Source of the DNA: Plantactinospora mayteni
Lineage (GTDB): Bacteria; Actinomycetota; Actinomycetes; Mycobacteriales; Micromonosporaceae
Length of the DNA stretch: 64,000 bases
Assembly: GCF_016862935.1 (NCBI RefSeq)
Contig: NZ_BONX01000048.1
Coordinates: 62,001-126,000 of the forward strand
Reading direction: 5' to 3'
The translations under genes and the position numbers were made by a program. The notes under the pieces were generated by a model. It was not told the origin of the DNA. It saw only the letters and a program-made list of their open reading frames with translations, and made no database searches. Below, piece after piece: positions 16,022 to 25,641 of this stretch (positions within the stretch are counted from its first letter, which is position 1; each line of letters starts with the position of its first letter).

Positions 16022-17620
16022 TCAGGGGCGGCGGAGCTTCTGGCGCAGCCGGGCGGTGACCCGGCCGGGGGTGATCGGCACGACGGAGATCATCAGCCGG
16101 CCGGACTCGTCCCGGGTCGGGGTGAGCAGATAGAGCCGGGCGCCACGGCGGCGTACCAGTGGCACCGCCCGGTCCAACCGGGGCGCCCGCAGCGCCGCCG
16201 CGCCGCCCGCGCCCGCCGCGCTGTTCGCGCCGAGCGCCCGGTCCGGGTCGAACGATCCCACCTGGGCCGAGACGATCCGGCGCCGCCCGGTCGCGATGCC
16301 CCCGGCGAGCAGGTCGGCGGCGCGGAACCTGATCCGTACGGTGCTGCCGGCGCCGCCCCGGGCGATCACCACGGTCTCGGCCGGGATCTCCTCGGCGCTG
16401 ACGGTCAGCGGATCGGCGCCGGCCCCGGCCAGGTCCGGCAGCGGCGAGTACGCGGTGATCGTCAGTACCCGCTCGCCCCGCTCGTCGTCCTCCCAGCCGA
16501 ACCCGGTGGCGTCGAGCCTGGCCGGCCACTCCGGTACCGCCGTCACCTCGAAACAGGAGTCCGGCAGGTCGCGGGCCGGATCCCGGAACCCGGGGTACGC
16601 CGCGTAGCGCCGAGAGCCCTCGACCACCGTGGCCGGCACTCCGACCTCGGCGTCCTGCCGGATCACCGCGAGCAGGTCGTCGAGGCTGCCGTCCCGGGTC
16701 AGCGCGAACCGGATCCGGGTCTCCGCGCCCAACTGGTCGGCGATCTCCTCGGTCAGGTGTTCCGCCACCAGCCGCCCGATGCCGTCGTGCACCGCCTGCT
16801 GGCTCTCCCGGTCGAGCCGGAGCAGGTCGTCCTCGACCAGCTTGGCGACCTCGTGGTCGAACCGGCGGACCATGATGGCGTCGCGTCGCTTGCCCGGCTC
16901 GATCAGGTCGGCCACGTACGCCAGGTTCGCCTCGACGGTACGCAGCCGCTCCAGGTGCCGGCTCAGATAGGTGATGTTGGTGGCGCTGAATCGGCGTACG
17001 GCGTAGTAGAACTCGTAGTCCGCGAGCACCGAGATGCGCCGGGCCCGGTAGCACGCCTCCAGGGTGAACGGCAGGTCGCTGGCGATCCGCAACTCCTCGC
17101 GGTAGCGGATGCCGTGCCGTTCGAGCAGTTCCCGGCGGAACAGCTTGGTGTTGGCCAGCGAGCGGGGCAGCGGTGAGTCGAAGAGGTCCACGTCGACCGC
17201 GTTGCGGGCGAAGATGTCCTGGTAGATGTGCCGGCTGTTGACCCCGACCACCTTGCCGAGCAGCACGTCCGACTCCCAGGCGTCGGCGGCGGTGACCAGC
17301 CGGTCCAGCGCCTCCGGGCCGAGGTGGTCGTCGGCGCCGACGAAGAAGACGTACCGGCCGGTGGCGGCGTCGAGGCCCCGGTTGCACGGGCCGGCCGGGC
17401 CGCCCGAGTTCGGCTGGTGGATGACGGTGAAGGTCCCGGGGTAGCGGGCGGCGTACCGGTCGAGTTCCGTGCCGCTGCGGTCGGTCGAGCCGTCGTCCAC
17501 CGCGACGACCTGCATCCGGGACAGTCCGATGGTCTGCCGGACCAGCGAGTCGAGGCACCGGGTCAGATAGGGCATGGTGTTGTAGACCGGTACCACCACG
17601 CTGACGTCCGGCGCGCTCAT
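16022..17620 (-). CDS. Family 2 glycosyltransferase with long C-terminal region
   Basis: GT-A fold transferase that uses a nucleotide-sugar donor at the cytoplasmic membrane face. The N-terminal 220 residues carry VSVVVPVYNTMPYLTRCLDS, VDDGSTDRSG and the DXD-like GADDH. The remaining 300 residues look like the accessory domains of wall teichoic acid glycosyltransferases of the TarS/TarP kind, though that subfamily call is tentative. ATG 17620 is preferred over 17650 because TGGAGG lies ahead of it. Two further glycosyltransferase genes diverge from its 5' side, and a PHO box lies between. A role in decorating a wall polymer or exopolysaccharide is inferred. Confidence 0.85.
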   Translation of the reverse strand: MSAPDVSVVVPVYNTMPYLTRCLDSLVRQTIGLSRMQVVAVDDGSTDRSGTELDRYAARYPGTFTVIHQPNSGGPAGPCNRGLDAATGRYVFFVGADDHLGPEALDRLVTAADAWESDVLLGKVVGVNSRHIYQDIFARNAVDVDLFDSPLPRSLANTKLFRRELLERHGIRYREELRIASDLPFTLEACYRARRISVLADYEFYYAVRRFSATNITYLSRHLERLRTVEANLAYVADLIEPGKRRDAIMVRRFDHEVAKLVEDDLLRLDRESQQAVHDGIGRLVAEHLTEEIADQLGAETRIRFALTRDGSLDDLLAVIRQDAEVGVPATVVEGSRRYAAYPGFRDPARDLPDSCFEVTAVPEWPARLDATGFGWEDDERGERVLTITAYSPLPDLAGAGADPLTVSAEEIPAETVVIARGGAGSTVRIRFRAADLLAGGIATGRRRIVSAQVGSFDPDRALGANSAAGAGGAAALRAPRLDRAVPLVRRRGARLYLLTPTRDESGRLMISVVPITPGRVTARLRQKLRRP

Positions 17621-17748
17621 CGGGCCTGGCCTCCATTTCCGCAGGTTCACCTGCCCGATTCCTCGAATTCACCTATTCGATTACCCGGGCCCGCACTGAA
17701 TCGACCGAGAGTGTACGTCAACGATCCGTCCCGGCACTCCAGGCCGCT

Positions 17749-17770
17749 GTTCATCCAGAGTTCACCAAAT
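17749..17770 (+). promoter_or_regulatory. PHO-box-like direct repeats between glycosyltransferases
   Basis: GTTCATCCAGA and GTTCACCAAAT follow each other with the exact 11-base period of PhoP sites. A looser pair, GTTCACC at 17645 and ATTCACC at 17667 (two periods apart), lies near the start of the minus-strand gene. Phosphate control of anionic wall polymer genes is well known in Streptomyces and Bacillus, which makes this plausible. Confidence 0.5.
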
Positions 17771-17933
17771 GCACCGAGGCCCTGCCTGGCGGCCCCGACA
17801 CCCGCTGGACGGCTACCGCCTCACCAATGTACGCGCATTCTCCGCCTCGAATTAACCTGCGCATCCCCGCGGGCAAATAGTCTTCACGTCCGGTATTGCC
17901 CGGAAGAGATCCCCCGACGAGTTAGCGGGTCCC

Positions 17934-18992
17934 ATGTCCTCCACACCTGACGTCAGCGTCGTGATCCCCACTCGCGGTCGGCCGGACCTGGTGACCCGGG
18001 CGGCCCGCAGCGTACTCGCGCAGACCGTGACCGATCTCGAGGTCGTCGTCGTGATCGACGGGCCGGACGAGGCGACCCGGGACGCGCTGACGGGAATCGG
18101 CGACGACCGGATTCGGGTGATCATGCTGCCCGAGTCGGGTGGGGCGCCGAACGCCCGCAACGTCGGCGTCGAGGCGGCGCGGGCCCGCTGGACGGCCCTG
18201 CTCGACGACGACGACGAGTGGCTGCCGACCAAGCTCGCCGTGCAGTTGGACCTGGCCGAGGGCGCCCGGGTGGCGATGCCGGTGGTGGCCTGCCGGCTGC
18301 TGAACCGGACGCCCCGGGCCGAGTTCGTGATGCCGCGCCGGCTGCCGGCGGTCGGCGAGCCGCTGACCGAATACCTCACGGTGCGGCGCGGGCTGTTCCA
18401 CGGCGACGGCTTCATCCAGACCTCGACCATCCTGGCCCCGACCGAGCTGCTCCGCCGGGTGCCGTTCACCGTCGGCCTGCGCCGCCTCCAGGAACTCGAC
18501 TGGACGTTCCGGGCGCTCAGCCACGCCGACGTCGACCTCGTCTACGCCGCCGAGCCGCTGGTGATCTGGCACCAGGACGAGGACCGGCCCCGGATCACCT
18601 TCGACACGGTCTGGGAAGAGCAGTTCGAGTGGCTCCAGCGGAGCCGGCCGCTGCTCACCCGCCGGGCGTACGCTGCACTCACGATGAGTGTGATCAGTTC
18701 GATGGCGGCACCGACCCGGAGCGCGGCGGCGTTCCGTACCCTGCTGCGCGAGGCGCGCCGGCACGGTCAGCCCGGGATCTTCGACTACCTGGCGTTCGGG
18801 CAGATCTGGCTGATCCCACCGCAGTTGCGGCGTACCCTCCGGGACCGGATCCTGCGCAAGCCCGGCGCCACCCGCGCGGCTGTGCCGACGACCCCGCCCG
18901 GCCCGGTCGCCAGCACCGACGCCCGGCAGCCGGTCGGCCCGGCCCGGTTGGCCTCCGGCGACTCCGGCCGCCCCAGCGAGATCGGCGCGTGA
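17934..18992 (+). CDS. Family 2 glycosyltransferase
   Basis: GT-A glycosyltransferase of 352 aa. Visible motifs are VSVVIPTRGRPDLVTRA at the N-terminus, ESGGAPNARNVGVEAA near residue 70 and the metal-binding LLDDDDEWLP near residue 92. An EDXD-like LQELDWTFR follows further on. The last 40 residues are low-complexity. ATG 17934 leaves a 310-base gap to the divergent transferase gene. Its stop overlaps the GTG of the following glycosyltransferase (GTGA), so the two form an operon and probably act on the same glycan. Donor and acceptor are unknown. Confidence 0.87.
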   Translation: MSSTPDVSVVIPTRGRPDLVTRAARSVLAQTVTDLEVVVVIDGPDEATRDALTGIGDDRIRVIMLPESGGAPNARNVGVEAARARWTALLDDDDEWLPTKLAVQLDLAEGARVAMPVVACRLLNRTPRAEFVMPRRLPAVGEPLTEYLTVRRGLFHGDGFIQTSTILAPTELLRRVPFTVGLRRLQELDWTFRALSHADVDLVYAAEPLVIWHQDEDRPRITFDTVWEEQFEWLQRSRPLLTRRAYAALTMSVISSMAAPTRSAAAFRTLLREARRHGQPGIFDYLAFGQIWLIPPQLRRTLRDRILRKPGATRAAVPTTPPGPVASTDARQPVGPARLASGDSGRPSEIGA

Positions 18993-20155
18993 GCACCCCC
19001 TCCCTGCCCGGTACGACCGGTCCGGCACCGACCGTGGTGATCTGGCGCAGCGGCCTGCTCGCCGGATCCGAGACGTTCATCCGCAACCAGGGCCTCGCAC
19101 TGCCCCGCTGGCAGCCGAGGTTCCTCGGCGCCACCCGGGTCGGCTCGCCACTGGCCGCCGACACCGACGTGATCGCCTATCCGGACGGCGGGCGGGACCG
19201 GCAGGCATTCCTCCGGCTCCGGCTGACCGGCGAGTCGCCGAGGCTGCGGCGGCTGCTGGCCGACCTGCGCCCGGCGGTGGTGCACGCGCACTTCGGCAAC
19301 GACGGCTGGCTGATCAGCCGGACGGCCGCCCAGCTCGGGGTGCCGCTGGTGGTGACCGTGCACGGCTACGACGTGACGCGGCAGCCGCACGCGCCGGGCC
19401 TGCGCGGCGTCCGCTACCGGCGCAACCTGCGCCAGGCGTTCGACCGGGCCGCGCTGATCCTGGCGGTCAGCGACTTCATCCGGGACAGGGCGATCGCGGC
19501 CGGCGCCGACCCGGCGAAGATCCGGGTGCACCACACCGGGGTACCGATCCCGGCCGAGGTGCCGGAGGTGCCGAAGCACTGGGACGTGGTCTTCGTCGGC
19601 CGGTTCGTCGAGAAGAAGGGCGTCGACGACCTGGTCGAGGCGCTCGGCGCCCTGCCCGACCGGCGGCCCCGGGTGCTGTTCATCGGCTCCGGGCCGCTGG
19701 AGTGGCCGATCCGGGAGCGGGCCGCCGCGCTGGGCCTGGACTCGACGTTCCTGGGCGCGCAGGAGCCGTCGGCGGTCGCCCGATATCTGGCGGAGTCGAA
19801 GGTCTTCGTCTCGCCGTCCAAGACGGCCTCGGACGGGGACGCCGAGGGCCTGCCGACGACGATCCTGGAGGCGGCCAGCCTGGGCCTGCCGACGGTCTCG
19901 ACCTACCACAGTGGAATCCCCGAGGCGGTGCTGCCCGGCGAGACGGGTCTGCTCGGTGCCGAGGGTGACCGGGCGGCCCTGGCCGGCAACATCCGGCAGC
20001 TCCTCGCCGACGACGACCTGCGGACCCGACTCGGCGACCAGGCCCGCCGGTTCGTGACCGAGCACTTCGACCTGGCCAAGCAGACCCGGCTGCTCGAAGA
20101 GCTGTACGAGTCGGTGGCCGCCGGCCGGCCGGACCCGGTGCGGTTGCCGGCGTAG
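18989..20155 (+). CDS. Family 4 glycosyltransferase (WcaL-like)
   Basis: Retaining GT-B glycosyltransferase of 388 aa, similar in layout to colanic-acid type transferases. Seen are the acceptor-side motif VVHAHFGNDGW, LVVTVHGYDVTR, the donor-side start VVFVGRFVEKKGVDDLVEAL and the E-x7-E element EGLPTTILEAASLGLPTV. The frame is open far upstream, but GTG 18989 overlaps the preceding stop and begins where family similarity begins. It completes a three-gene glycan locus; no polymerase or flippase gene is present nearby. Confidence 0.88.
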   Translation: MSTPSLPGTTGPAPTVVIWRSGLLAGSETFIRNQGLALPRWQPRFLGATRVGSPLAADTDVIAYPDGGRDRQAFLRLRLTGESPRLRRLLADLRPAVVHAHFGNDGWLISRTAAQLGVPLVVTVHGYDVTRQPHAPGLRGVRYRRNLRQAFDRAALILAVSDFIRDRAIAAGADPAKIRVHHTGVPIPAEVPEVPKHWDVVFVGRFVEKKGVDDLVEALGALPDRRPRVLFIGSGPLEWPIRERAAALGLDSTFLGAQEPSAVARYLAESKVFVSPSKTASDGDAEGLPTTILEAASLGLPTVSTYHSGIPEAVLPGETGLLGAEGDRAALAGNIRQLLADDDLRTRLGDQARRFVTEHFDLAKQTRLLEELYESVAAGRPDPVRLPA

Positions 20156-20202
20156 CCGCCAGGTCTTCCCGTGCGGCGGGCGCCCGGAACTGGCCGCCGA
20201 GG

Positions 20203-21135
20203 TCAGCGGGTGGCGGTTGCCGCCGCCGGTTCCGGGGTGGCGGAGAGCAGTGCGGTACGGGACCGCCGGACGTTGCGGATCCCGTCCACCGTGAAGACCA
20301 CCAGGGCCAGCCAGACCAGCGCGAAGCCGGCCAGCCGGGCCGGTGGCATCGGCTCGTGGAAGACGAGTACGCCGAAACCGAGCTGGAGGATCGGCGCCAG
20401 GTACTGCAACATGCCGAGCGCGGTCAGCGGAAGCCGGTTCGCCGCACCCGCGAACATCAGCAGCGGGATGGCGGTGGCCGCGCCGGCCAGCATCAGCAGG
20501 GCGGTGTGCCCGGCGGAGACCTGCCCGAAGCTCGACTCGGAGTGCCAGGTGAGCCAGCCCAGATAGCCGAGCGCCGGCAGGGTGAGCGCCGCCGACTCGA
20601 TGAACATGCCCTCGGCGGCAGGCAGTCCGAGCCGCTTCTTCACCAGGCTGTACCCGCCGAAGCTGGCCGCCAGGGTGAGCGCCAGATAGGGCAGCCGGCC
20701 GTAGTCGACGGTCAGCACCGCGACCGCGACGCCGCCGATGCCGAGCGCCACCCACTGCCCGACCCGGAGCCGTTCGCGCAGCACGGTGACCCCGAGCAGG
20801 ACGACGAAGAGCGGGTTGATGAAGTAGCCCAGCGCGGTCTCGACGACCCGTTCCGAGTTGACGCCGTAGATGTAGGTGCCCCAGTTGACCGCGATCAGCG
20901 CGGCGGCGAGCCCGATCCCGGCCAGCTTGCCCGGGTGGTGCCGCAGCGTACGCAGGAAGCCCCAGTTGCGGGCGACCGCGAGCAGCAGCGCGACGAAGAC
21001 CACCGACCAGACCACCCGGTGGGCCAGGATCTCGATCGGCCCGGCCGGCTCCAGCAGTCGGATGTAGAGCGGAAAGAACCCCCACAGGGTGTACGCGCCG
21101 AGACCGTAGAGGTATCCGCGCCGCACCTGGTTCAT
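20203..21135 (-). CDS. rarD: EamA/DMT family transporter RarD
   Basis: Ten-helix drug/metabolite transporter with two EamA repeats, 310 aa. The N-terminal pattern GYLYGLGAYTLWGFFPLYIR and the following AHRVVWS are characteristic of RarD (chloramphenicol-sensitivity protein family). The transported substrate is not established for actinobacterial members. Its start overlaps the stop of the upstream GNAT gene as ATGA, so the two are co-translated from one minus-strand transcript. Confidence 0.92.
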   Translation of the reverse strand: MNQVRRGYLYGLGAYTLWGFFPLYIRLLEPAGPIEILAHRVVWSVVFVALLLAVARNWGFLRTLRHHPGKLAGIGLAAALIAVNWGTYIYGVNSERVVETALGYFINPLFVVLLGVTVLRERLRVGQWVALGIGGVAVAVLTVDYGRLPYLALTLAASFGGYSLVKKRLGLPAAEGMFIESAALTLPALGYLGWLTWHSESSFGQVSAGHTALLMLAGAATAIPLLMFAGAANRLPLTALGMLQYLAPILQLGFGVLVFHEPMPPARLAGFALVWLALVVFTVDGIRNVRRSRTALLSATPEPAAATATR

Positions 21136-21686
21136 CCGTCCACCGTAAGGGCCTGGCCCGGCTCTGAGTCCTTTCCAGTGAGCGGCGTCACCGACTCCTG
21201 TCCCGCCCCGCCGACTGCCGCGTCAGCCGTACCATTCCCCTCCGGGGGCGGCGGTCGCAGATCCAACTCCATCCACTGCGTCGGGTTGGCCAGCGGGGTG
21301 AAGCCGACCTCGGCGTACACGCCGTGCGCGTCCCAGGTGGCGAGCATGATCCGGCGTACGCCCAGCTTCTCCAACTCCTCCCGGACGGTACGCACGACCC
21401 AGCGGGCCAGCCCGCGGCCCCGGGCGGCCGGGTCGACGTAGACGTCGCAGAGCCAGCCGAAGGTCGCCCCGTCGGTCACCACCCGGGCGAACGCCACCTG
21501 ACGGCCGTCGCCCGGGGCGTACACCCCGTAGACGGTCGAGCCCTCGATCGCCCGGAGCAGTACGTCACGGGGCCGGCCGAGCGCCCAGTAGGCGTCGGTG
21601 CAGAGCCAGTGGTGTACCCGGTCGACCTCCACCCGCCGGGGATCGGTGGAGAGCTCGTACCCGTCGTCTCGTGTCACGGTCAGCAC
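21132..21686 (-). CDS. GNAT family N-acetyltransferase
   Basis: Acyl-CoA-dependent acetyltransferase of 184 aa. The acetyl-CoA pyrophosphate-binding loop is seen as VDPAARGRGLARWVV near residue 85, after the core strand FGWLCDVYVD, and the GVYAEVGF segment matches the GNAT motif B region. The C-terminal 40 residues are acidic and low-complexity. It begins the two-gene unit with rarD. Substrate is unknown; family relatives include arsinothricin-type acetyltransferases, but the assignment is not safe. Confidence 0.88.
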   Translation of the reverse strand: MLTVTRDDGYELSTDPRRVEVDRVHHWLCTDAYWALGRPRDVLLRAIEGSTVYGVYAPGDGRQVAFARVVTDGATFGWLCDVYVDPAARGRGLARWVVRTVREELEKLGVRRIMLATWDAHGVYAEVGFTPLANPTQWMELDLRPPPPEGNGTADAAVGGAGQESVTPLTGKDSEPGQALTVDG

Positions 21687-21769
21687 GCCGCGACGCTATC
21701 CCCGAACCGCCCGCCCGACCCGAGCCAATTCCCGACCAGTGGTCGGTGGTCGGTGCGGCCGAACGCGGC

Positions 21770-22156
21770 TCAGTCCCGGTCCATCAGCAGGCCGAGCAGC
21801 CAGGTGACCAGGCTCACGAAGAGTGCGCCGAGCACCGCCGCCGGCCAGAACCCGTCGACCTCGAACGGCAGGCCGAGCCCACCGGCGATGGCGCTGGTGA
21901 GCAGGAACAGCAGCGCGTTCACCACCAGCGCGATCAGGCCGAGGGTGAGCAGGTAGAGCCCGCAGCCGAGGGTCTTGATGACCGGCTGGAGCACGCCGTT
22001 GACCACCCCGAAGATGATCGCCACCAGGACCAGCGTGCCCACCGCGCCGCCGATCGAGTCGGTGTCCAGGGTGATCCCCGGGATGATCAGCGTGGCGAGC
22101 CAGAAGGCCAGGGCGGTGCTGCCGAGCCGGACGAGAAGACCTGTCAGGAAACCCAT
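21770..22156 (-). CDS. Phage holin family / YvlD-like membrane protein
   Basis: Small hydrophobic protein of 128 aa with four helices. The signature GVVNGVLQPVIKTLGCGLYL and the next helices match the DUF/YvlD family that databases label phage holin family. Nothing around it is phage-like, so the label should not be read as a prophage remnant. ATG 22156 is preferred to a start six codons upstream because the conserved family N-terminus, GFLTGLLVRLG, begins there. Related Bacillus genes respond to envelope stress; the function here is unknown. Confidence 0.8.
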   Translation of the reverse strand: MGFLTGLLVRLGSTALAFWLATLIIPGITLDTDSIGGAVGTLVLVAIIFGVVNGVLQPVIKTLGCGLYLLTLGLIALVVNALLFLLTSAIAGGLGLPFEVDGFWPAAVLGALFVSLVTWLLGLLMDRD

Positions 22157-22258
22157 GCCCGCAGATGGTGCCACGTGATCCCAAATCCGCCCAGATCAAG
22201 TCCGGCCGGACCGGCGGCCGTAGCGGGCGGCTAGCGGGCCGGCGGCCGTAGGGGGCGG

Positions 22259-24133
22259 CTACCGGGCTGGCGGGCCGATCAGTTGGGACTCGATCGGGGT
22301 GGCCGAGAGCAGGGCCCAGCGCAGCACCCGACGGTTGATCACCCCGACCATGTCGGCCCGGATCCGGGTCAGCCAGTCCGCCGAGTCGCCGAGCCCGAGC
22401 GCCACGCCGGCCAGTTGCGCCTCGTGCGGCCGGAGCGGCTGCAACACCACCAGGTCGGCCCGGGAGACGGCGTCGACGTCGACCGGGGCCAGTTCGTCGC
22501 GGACGACCAGGCTGGTCTGCCAGCCCGGCCCCGGCTGCGAGTCGGCGGCCACCGGGCCGACGTCGACCACCACCAGCAGCGGGTGCAGTTGGGTGCCGGG
22601 CGGGCCGCCCACCGGCCGCCCCGGCGGGATCATCGCGATCGGCGAGCCCGGCCCGCTGGCACCGCGTACGAACGGTTCCCAGGCGCGCGGCCTGGCCGTC
22701 TGGACCACGATCCGGGCGCCGAGCGCCATCGCCCGCAGCGCGACGAGCTGCGCGGCGCGTACGCCACCGATCAGCACCACCCGGGTGGTCTCGGCCCGGA
22801 ACAGCCGGGCGACCACCGCCGCGCCGTGCCGGTTGGCGCCGAGCATCAGCCCGGCCTGGCCGATCGGCAGGTCGAGCGAGTCCACAGAGGAGGCTGGCAG
22901 GGTGTTGGCCGGTGCCGGGGCGGTCGGGCCGGCACCCAGCACCCCCAGCGGCAGGGTGGCGGCGACGCCGTCGAGCTGCTCGCCGTCCAGTCGCCGGGCC
23001 ACGGCGTGTTCGGCGGAGAGCATCCGGCGCAGCGCCTGCACGGCGGTGCCGAGCGCCTGCGCGCTGTCGGCGGCGAGTCGCACGGTGACGTCCACCCGGA
23101 TGCTGTCGGTGCCGCCACCCACCCACGGCCCGGCGCTCACCGAGACCGTGGTGGCGGTCGCCGGCAGCGCCAGCAGCCGGGGCACGAAGCGGCGCCCGGC
23201 CTCGGTGCGCAGGTCCGGCCAGCGGCGCAGCCGGAAGGTGGTCTGCAACAGCCCGCCCAGGCTGACGCCCTGCCAGTTCTCCCGGGCCGGTTGCGCGCCG
23301 TCGTGGTGCACCATCTCCGCGAGTACGCCGAGCGCGGCGCGTTCGCCGAGCACCCGGGTCGGCACCGGGGCGAGCCGGCGGCGCACCTTGCGTACGGCGC
23401 TGGAGAGCGCCCGTCGCAGGTCCTCGTCGGACCAGCCGTCGGCGCGCAGCACCCGTACGGCGAGCAGGGCCCGCTCGTGCCCGAGCAGCCGCCCGTCGGT
23501 GAGCTGCCGGTACGACGTCGCCGGGGTGCCGCCGCCCGCGCTCAGCGTCGGCGCCGGAGCACCGGTGAGCACCAGTTGCACCCGCATCGGCGGGGTCTCC
23601 GCGCTGGCCGCCGGCAGCAGGCCGGCCGGGGAGAGCAGCGACTGCGGGGTGTCGGCGAGCATGCCGACCTGGTCACCGAGTTCGAGTACGGCGGTCAGGC
23701 CGTAGGCGTCGCTGACCATGCAGGCGGCGTCACCGGCGAGGTCGACCGGCAGCACCACGGCACCGGGGTTGACCAGGTCCAGCAGGGCCTCCGGCGGTGC
23801 GGCCTGCGGAAGAGTCCGCTGACGGGAGGAGTAGCGCATCCCGATGGAGATCCACTCGAACAGCCAGCGTCGGCGCATTCGGATCCAGGTCAGCAGCACC
23901 AGGGCGACGGCGAGCAGCGCGGCCCCGGCCAGCAGGAGTGGACCCTGGCTGGCGGCGGCGAGCACCAGCGCCAGCGCCACCTGGATGGCCACGATCTGTC
24001 CCGCCCGTACCCCGAACAGGCCGGACCGGGCCGGAGCCGCCGACGCCGGCAGTGGCGCCGGTGGTGACCGGTCGATCCGGTTGCCCGGGGTGCCGGTCGG
24101 CCGGGTCCGGTTGTCTGCCGCAGTTACCGTCAC
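22259..24133 (-). CDS. eccE: Type VII secretion protein EccE
   Basis: Peripheral membrane component of the ESX export machine, 624 aa. Two adjacent transmembrane helices at about residues 45-85 precede a large cytoplasmic/peripheral domain. The typical EccE segment after the helices is present (WISIGMRYSSRQRTLP). The N-terminal 40 residues are Pro-rich and disordered. It diverges from eccB across about 100 bases, so the two halves of the locus share one control region. In mycobacteria EccE sits at the edge of the complex with EccB, C and D. Confidence 0.87.
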   Translation of the reverse strand: MTVTAADNRTRPTGTPGNRIDRSPPAPLPASAAPARSGLFGVRAGQIVAIQVALALVLAAASQGPLLLAGAALLAVALVLLTWIRMRRRWLFEWISIGMRYSSRQRTLPQAAPPEALLDLVNPGAVVLPVDLAGDAACMVSDAYGLTAVLELGDQVGMLADTPQSLLSPAGLLPAASAETPPMRVQLVLTGAPAPTLSAGGGTPATSYRQLTDGRLLGHERALLAVRVLRADGWSDEDLRRALSSAVRKVRRRLAPVPTRVLGERAALGVLAEMVHHDGAQPARENWQGVSLGGLLQTTFRLRRWPDLRTEAGRRFVPRLLALPATATTVSVSAGPWVGGGTDSIRVDVTVRLAADSAQALGTAVQALRRMLSAEHAVARRLDGEQLDGVAATLPLGVLGAGPTAPAPANTLPASSVDSLDLPIGQAGLMLGANRHGAAVVARLFRAETTRVVLIGGVRAAQLVALRAMALGARIVVQTARPRAWEPFVRGASGPGSPIAMIPPGRPVGGPPGTQLHPLLVVVDVGPVAADSQPGPGWQTSLVVRDELAPVDVDAVSRADLVVLQPLRPHEAQLAGVALGLGDSADWLTRIRADMVGVINRRVLRWALLSATPIESQLIGPPAR

Positions 24134-24234
24134 CGCGATAGCCTCCCCTGGATGGGCGTCGGCGGTGGGCCCGCCCCCCGCGATTCGCTCAGGGGCCTAT
24201 CGTATGGGCCGGACCAACCGGAGAGGGGGCCCGC

Positions 24235-25641
24235 ATGCCATCGCGGCAGGACCAGTTGCATTCTTACCAGTTCATGGTCCAGCGGGTAGTGGGTGCGCTG
24301 GTGATGCGGGAGACCGATCCCGCACAGTCGCCGTTCCGGCGGGCGGCCGGCGCCACCCTGGCCAGCGTGCTGATCGCGCTGATCGGGATCGGCGGCTCGG
24401 TGGTCTACGGGGTCTTCGTCGGCGGCGGTGCGACGAAGTGGAAGAACGCCTCGGTGGTGATCGTCGAGAAGGAGTCCGGCGCGCAGTACGTCTACATCGA
24501 TGACACCCAGACCCTGCACCCGGTGCTCAACTACGCCTCGGCGCTGCTCATCGTCGGCCAGCCCGCCCCGAAGACCGTCTCGGTGTCCCGCAAGTCGCTG
24601 GAGGGCCAGCCGCGCGGCGTGACGCTCGGCATCCGCGACCTGCCGGAGTCACTGGCCCCGAGTAACCGGCTGGTCACCGGTGGCTGGACGGTCTGCTCCG
24701 AGCCGCGTACGGGTGGCGGCGGCGGGCAGCCACAGTCGACACTGCTGATCGGCAAGGCGGCGCCCGGCGGTCAGGAGTTGGGCGACGAGGGTCTGCTGGC
24801 GGAGCACCCCAACGGCCAGCTCTTCCTGATCTGGCACAACCGCCGGCACCTGATCCAGAATCCCGACCTGGTGGTCGGCGCACTGTGGGGCAGCCAGCGG
24901 CAGGTGGCGGTGGCACCGGCCCTGCTCAACGCCCTGCCCGCCGGGGCGGACCTGGGCGAGATCCGGATTCCCGACGCAGGCGAGCCGTCCGACGCGGTGG
25001 AGGGCGCGAAGATCGGTGAGGTCTTCCTGGTCGAGCGGCAGGGCGGCGACGGCCAGTACGCGGTGGCCAGGCGGGACGGCCTTTACAACATCACCGAGGT
25101 GCAGGCCAACATCCTCCTGACCAGCGACGTCGTGAAGCAGGGCGACGCCACTCGGCTCTCCCAGGGCGAGTACGGCGCACTGCCGAAGAAGGGCGAGCTG
25201 GTGCCCGGCAACGACGCGGCGGCACCGGAGAGGACGCCCAAGATGGCGGCGGCGGAGGGCGGCGTGGTCTGCGGCGACGTGCCGGACGACCGTGGCGTGC
25301 AGGGCATCCGGATCGGTACTGACATGTCCGGGATCCCCGATCCGCCCGCGACCTCGGCCCAGTCGGCCCGGGGCGGGGCGCTCGCCGACCAGGTGGTGCT
25401 GGAGCCCGGCCGGGGTGTGGTGGTCGAGGCCGCCGCCGCGCCCGGTGCCACCGGCGGCACCATCTCGGTCGTCACCGACCAGGGACGGCGGCATCCGGTG
25501 AACGGTGGCGGCGAGGTGCTCGGCAACCTCGGCTACGGCGCCACCAAGCCGGTACGGATGCCGAGCATCCTGGTCACGCTGATTCCGGACGGGCCGGCGC
25601 TGGATCCCGAGAAGGCCCGCGACCGGGCCGGCGCCCAATGA
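24235..25641 (+). CDS. eccB: Type VII secretion protein EccB
   Basis: Core ESX membrane protein, 468 aa, with a short cytoplasmic N-terminus (RQDQLHSYQFMVQRVVGALV, a family hallmark), one transmembrane helix at about residues 42-65 and a large exported domain. The exported part has a pair of cysteines far apart (in WTVCSEP and VVCGDVP) that form the known stabilising disulfide in mycobacterial EccB. The ATG start follows GAGAGGGGG. A 266-base gap separates it from the WXG100 genes. Confidence 0.92.
   Translation: MPSRQDQLHSYQFMVQRVVGALVMRETDPAQSPFRRAAGATLASVLIALIGIGGSVVYGVFVGGGATKWKNASVVIVEKESGAQYVYIDDTQTLHPVLNYASALLIVGQPAPKTVSVSRKSLEGQPRGVTLGIRDLPESLAPSNRLVTGGWTVCSEPRTGGGGGQPQSTLLIGKAAPGGQELGDEGLLAEHPNGQLFLIWHNRRHLIQNPDLVVGALWGSQRQVAVAPALLNALPAGADLGEIRIPDAGEPSDAVEGAKIGEVFLVERQGGDGQYAVARRDGLYNITEVQANILLTSDVVKQGDATRLSQGEYGALPKKGELVPGNDAAAPERTPKMAAAEGGVVCGDVPDDRGVQGIRIGTDMSGIPDPPATSAQSARGGALADQVVLEPGRGVVVEAAAAPGATGGTISVVTDQGRRHPVNGGGEVLGNLGYGATKPVRMPSILVTLIPDGPALDPEKARDRAGAQ

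Noticed and set aside
21770-22156. Prophage signal from a holin-type protein
   Set aside because: The family name is historical; no phage gene is near and the protein is a YvlD-like chromosomal membrane protein.
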